NCBI GenBank assembly: GCA_964544765.1
Contig: CAZJDM010000111.1
Span: forward strand, 1-15,332
Length of the DNA: 15,332 nucleotides
Reading direction: 5' to 3'
DNA from: CAZJDM01 sp964544765
Lineage (GTDB): Bacteria > Bdellovibrionota_B > Oligoflexia > CAYFLR01
The notes below the pieces were generated by a model. That model did not search any database, was not told the DNA's origin, and saw nothing but the letters and a program-made list of their open reading frames with translations. Within the stretch, counting starts at the first letter, position 1; each line of letters begins with the position of its first letter. Shown piece by piece: positions 15,044 through 15,332 of this stretch. The position numbers were made by a program, and so were the translations under genes.

Positions 15044-15332
15044 TTAGGTCCTAATTACTGATAAAAATTCTTTTTCTGATATATTTAATCGCAACTTCCA
15101 ACGAGATAAAAATTCACCTTCATTTAAAAGATTAGGATCTAATAAAATGTACGATTTTGTAAGCTTACCCTGTAACCGCTCTATTTCTATACTACACTTC
15201 ATTTTATAAAGTTCCAAAAGAAACCCGAGTCTTCTATAAATTGCCCCTACGTTCATGGAGCAAGCGTAATCAACAAGTCTGGATATATTTATATCATCTC
15301 TTTTCATCCAAAATCCTTTTGCGACTTCTGTA
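15044..15332 (-). CDS. abiEi: AbiEi antitoxin, C-terminal part (runs off the window)
   Basis: The frame is open to the window edge: TEVAKGFW precedes the first internal methionine, so the gene starts outside. The visible 95 residues match the C-terminal domain of AbiEi-type antitoxins (COG5340): a KGFW-KRDDIN segment, LVDYA, a stretch GAIYRRLGFLLEL, then YILLDPNLLNEGEFLSRWKL. AbiEi proteins are transcriptional autorepressors with an N-terminal winged helix, which should be coded to the right of the window. Its stop is 1 base before the abiEii start. The visible part shows no damage, so the antitoxin may be intact while its toxin is not. It and the downstream membrane-protein gene could share a transcript. 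Confidence 0.8.
   Translation of the reverse strand, partial: TEVAKGFWMKRDDINISRLVDYACSMNVGAIYRRLGFLLELYKMKCSIEIERLQGKLTKSYILLDPNLLNEGEFLSRWKLRLNISEKEFLSVIRT

Noticed and set aside
1..15332. CRISPR array, tRNA or rRNA genes
   Set aside because: No regularly spaced repeats of suitable length and no tRNA- or rRNA-like stretch were found on either strand by eye.

Overview
This is an AT-rich bacterial window (by eye about two thirds A+T). It holds one long plus-strand cluster for nucleotide-sugar and surface-glycan synthesis, flanked by a transposase remnant on the left and a decayed abortive-infection (AbiE) locus on the right. TGA is used as a stop (the gmd/fcl junction is an ATGA overlap), so the standard bacterial code applies. 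Starts are a mix of ATG, GTG and TTG, and several leaders lack a clear Shine-Dalgarno sequence. There is no 16S or core gene to fix taxonomy. The style of these families (fcl with a GTICAYP active-site loop, WbpB-like oxidoreductase, DUF354 protein, several GT2 enzymes) fits an uncultured low-GC lineage, possibly Patescibacteria/CPR. That placement is a guess.

Layout. 1-1125: C-terminal part of an IS1634-type transposase. 1126-1428: non-coding, probably carrying the cluster promoter. 1429-3419: gmd and fcl, the two-step route from GDP-mannose to GDP-L-fucose, translationally coupled. 3524-5128: rfbC and rfbD, the last two steps of dTDP-L-rhamnose synthesis; rfbA and rfbB are not in the window. 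5109-9514: three GT2 glycosyltransferases and one DUF354 (GT-B-like) protein. 9558-11904: a WbpB-like Gfo/Idh/MocA dehydrogenase and a DegT/DnrJ/EryC1 aminotransferase, a pair that normally makes a 3-amino sugar nucleotide. All ten genes are on the plus strand with short gaps or overlaps, so they may form one or a few transcripts.

11910-14618, minus strand, converging on the aminotransferase with only 5 bp between stop codons: a 902-residue multi-membrane-span protein resembling GT-C (PMT/ArnT-like) glycosyltransferases, with two tandem copies of a soluble domain at its C-terminus. Upstream of it on the same strand lie an internally deleted and frameshifted abiEii toxin gene and the 3' end of an abiEi antitoxin gene that runs off the window.

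Together the genes suggest a glycan containing L-fucose, L-rhamnose and an amino sugar, assembled on a membrane lipid carrier by GT2 enzymes and possibly extended or capped by the GT-C-like protein. No flippase, polymerase, ABC transporter or initiating phosphoglycosyltransferase is visible. I did not find a clear new type of system. The most unusual points are the low-complexity Asn/Asp/Ser-rich insertions in three cluster enzymes, the direct repeats in two translation leaders, the duplicated C-terminal domain of the membrane protein, and the apparently orphaned AbiEi antitoxin.
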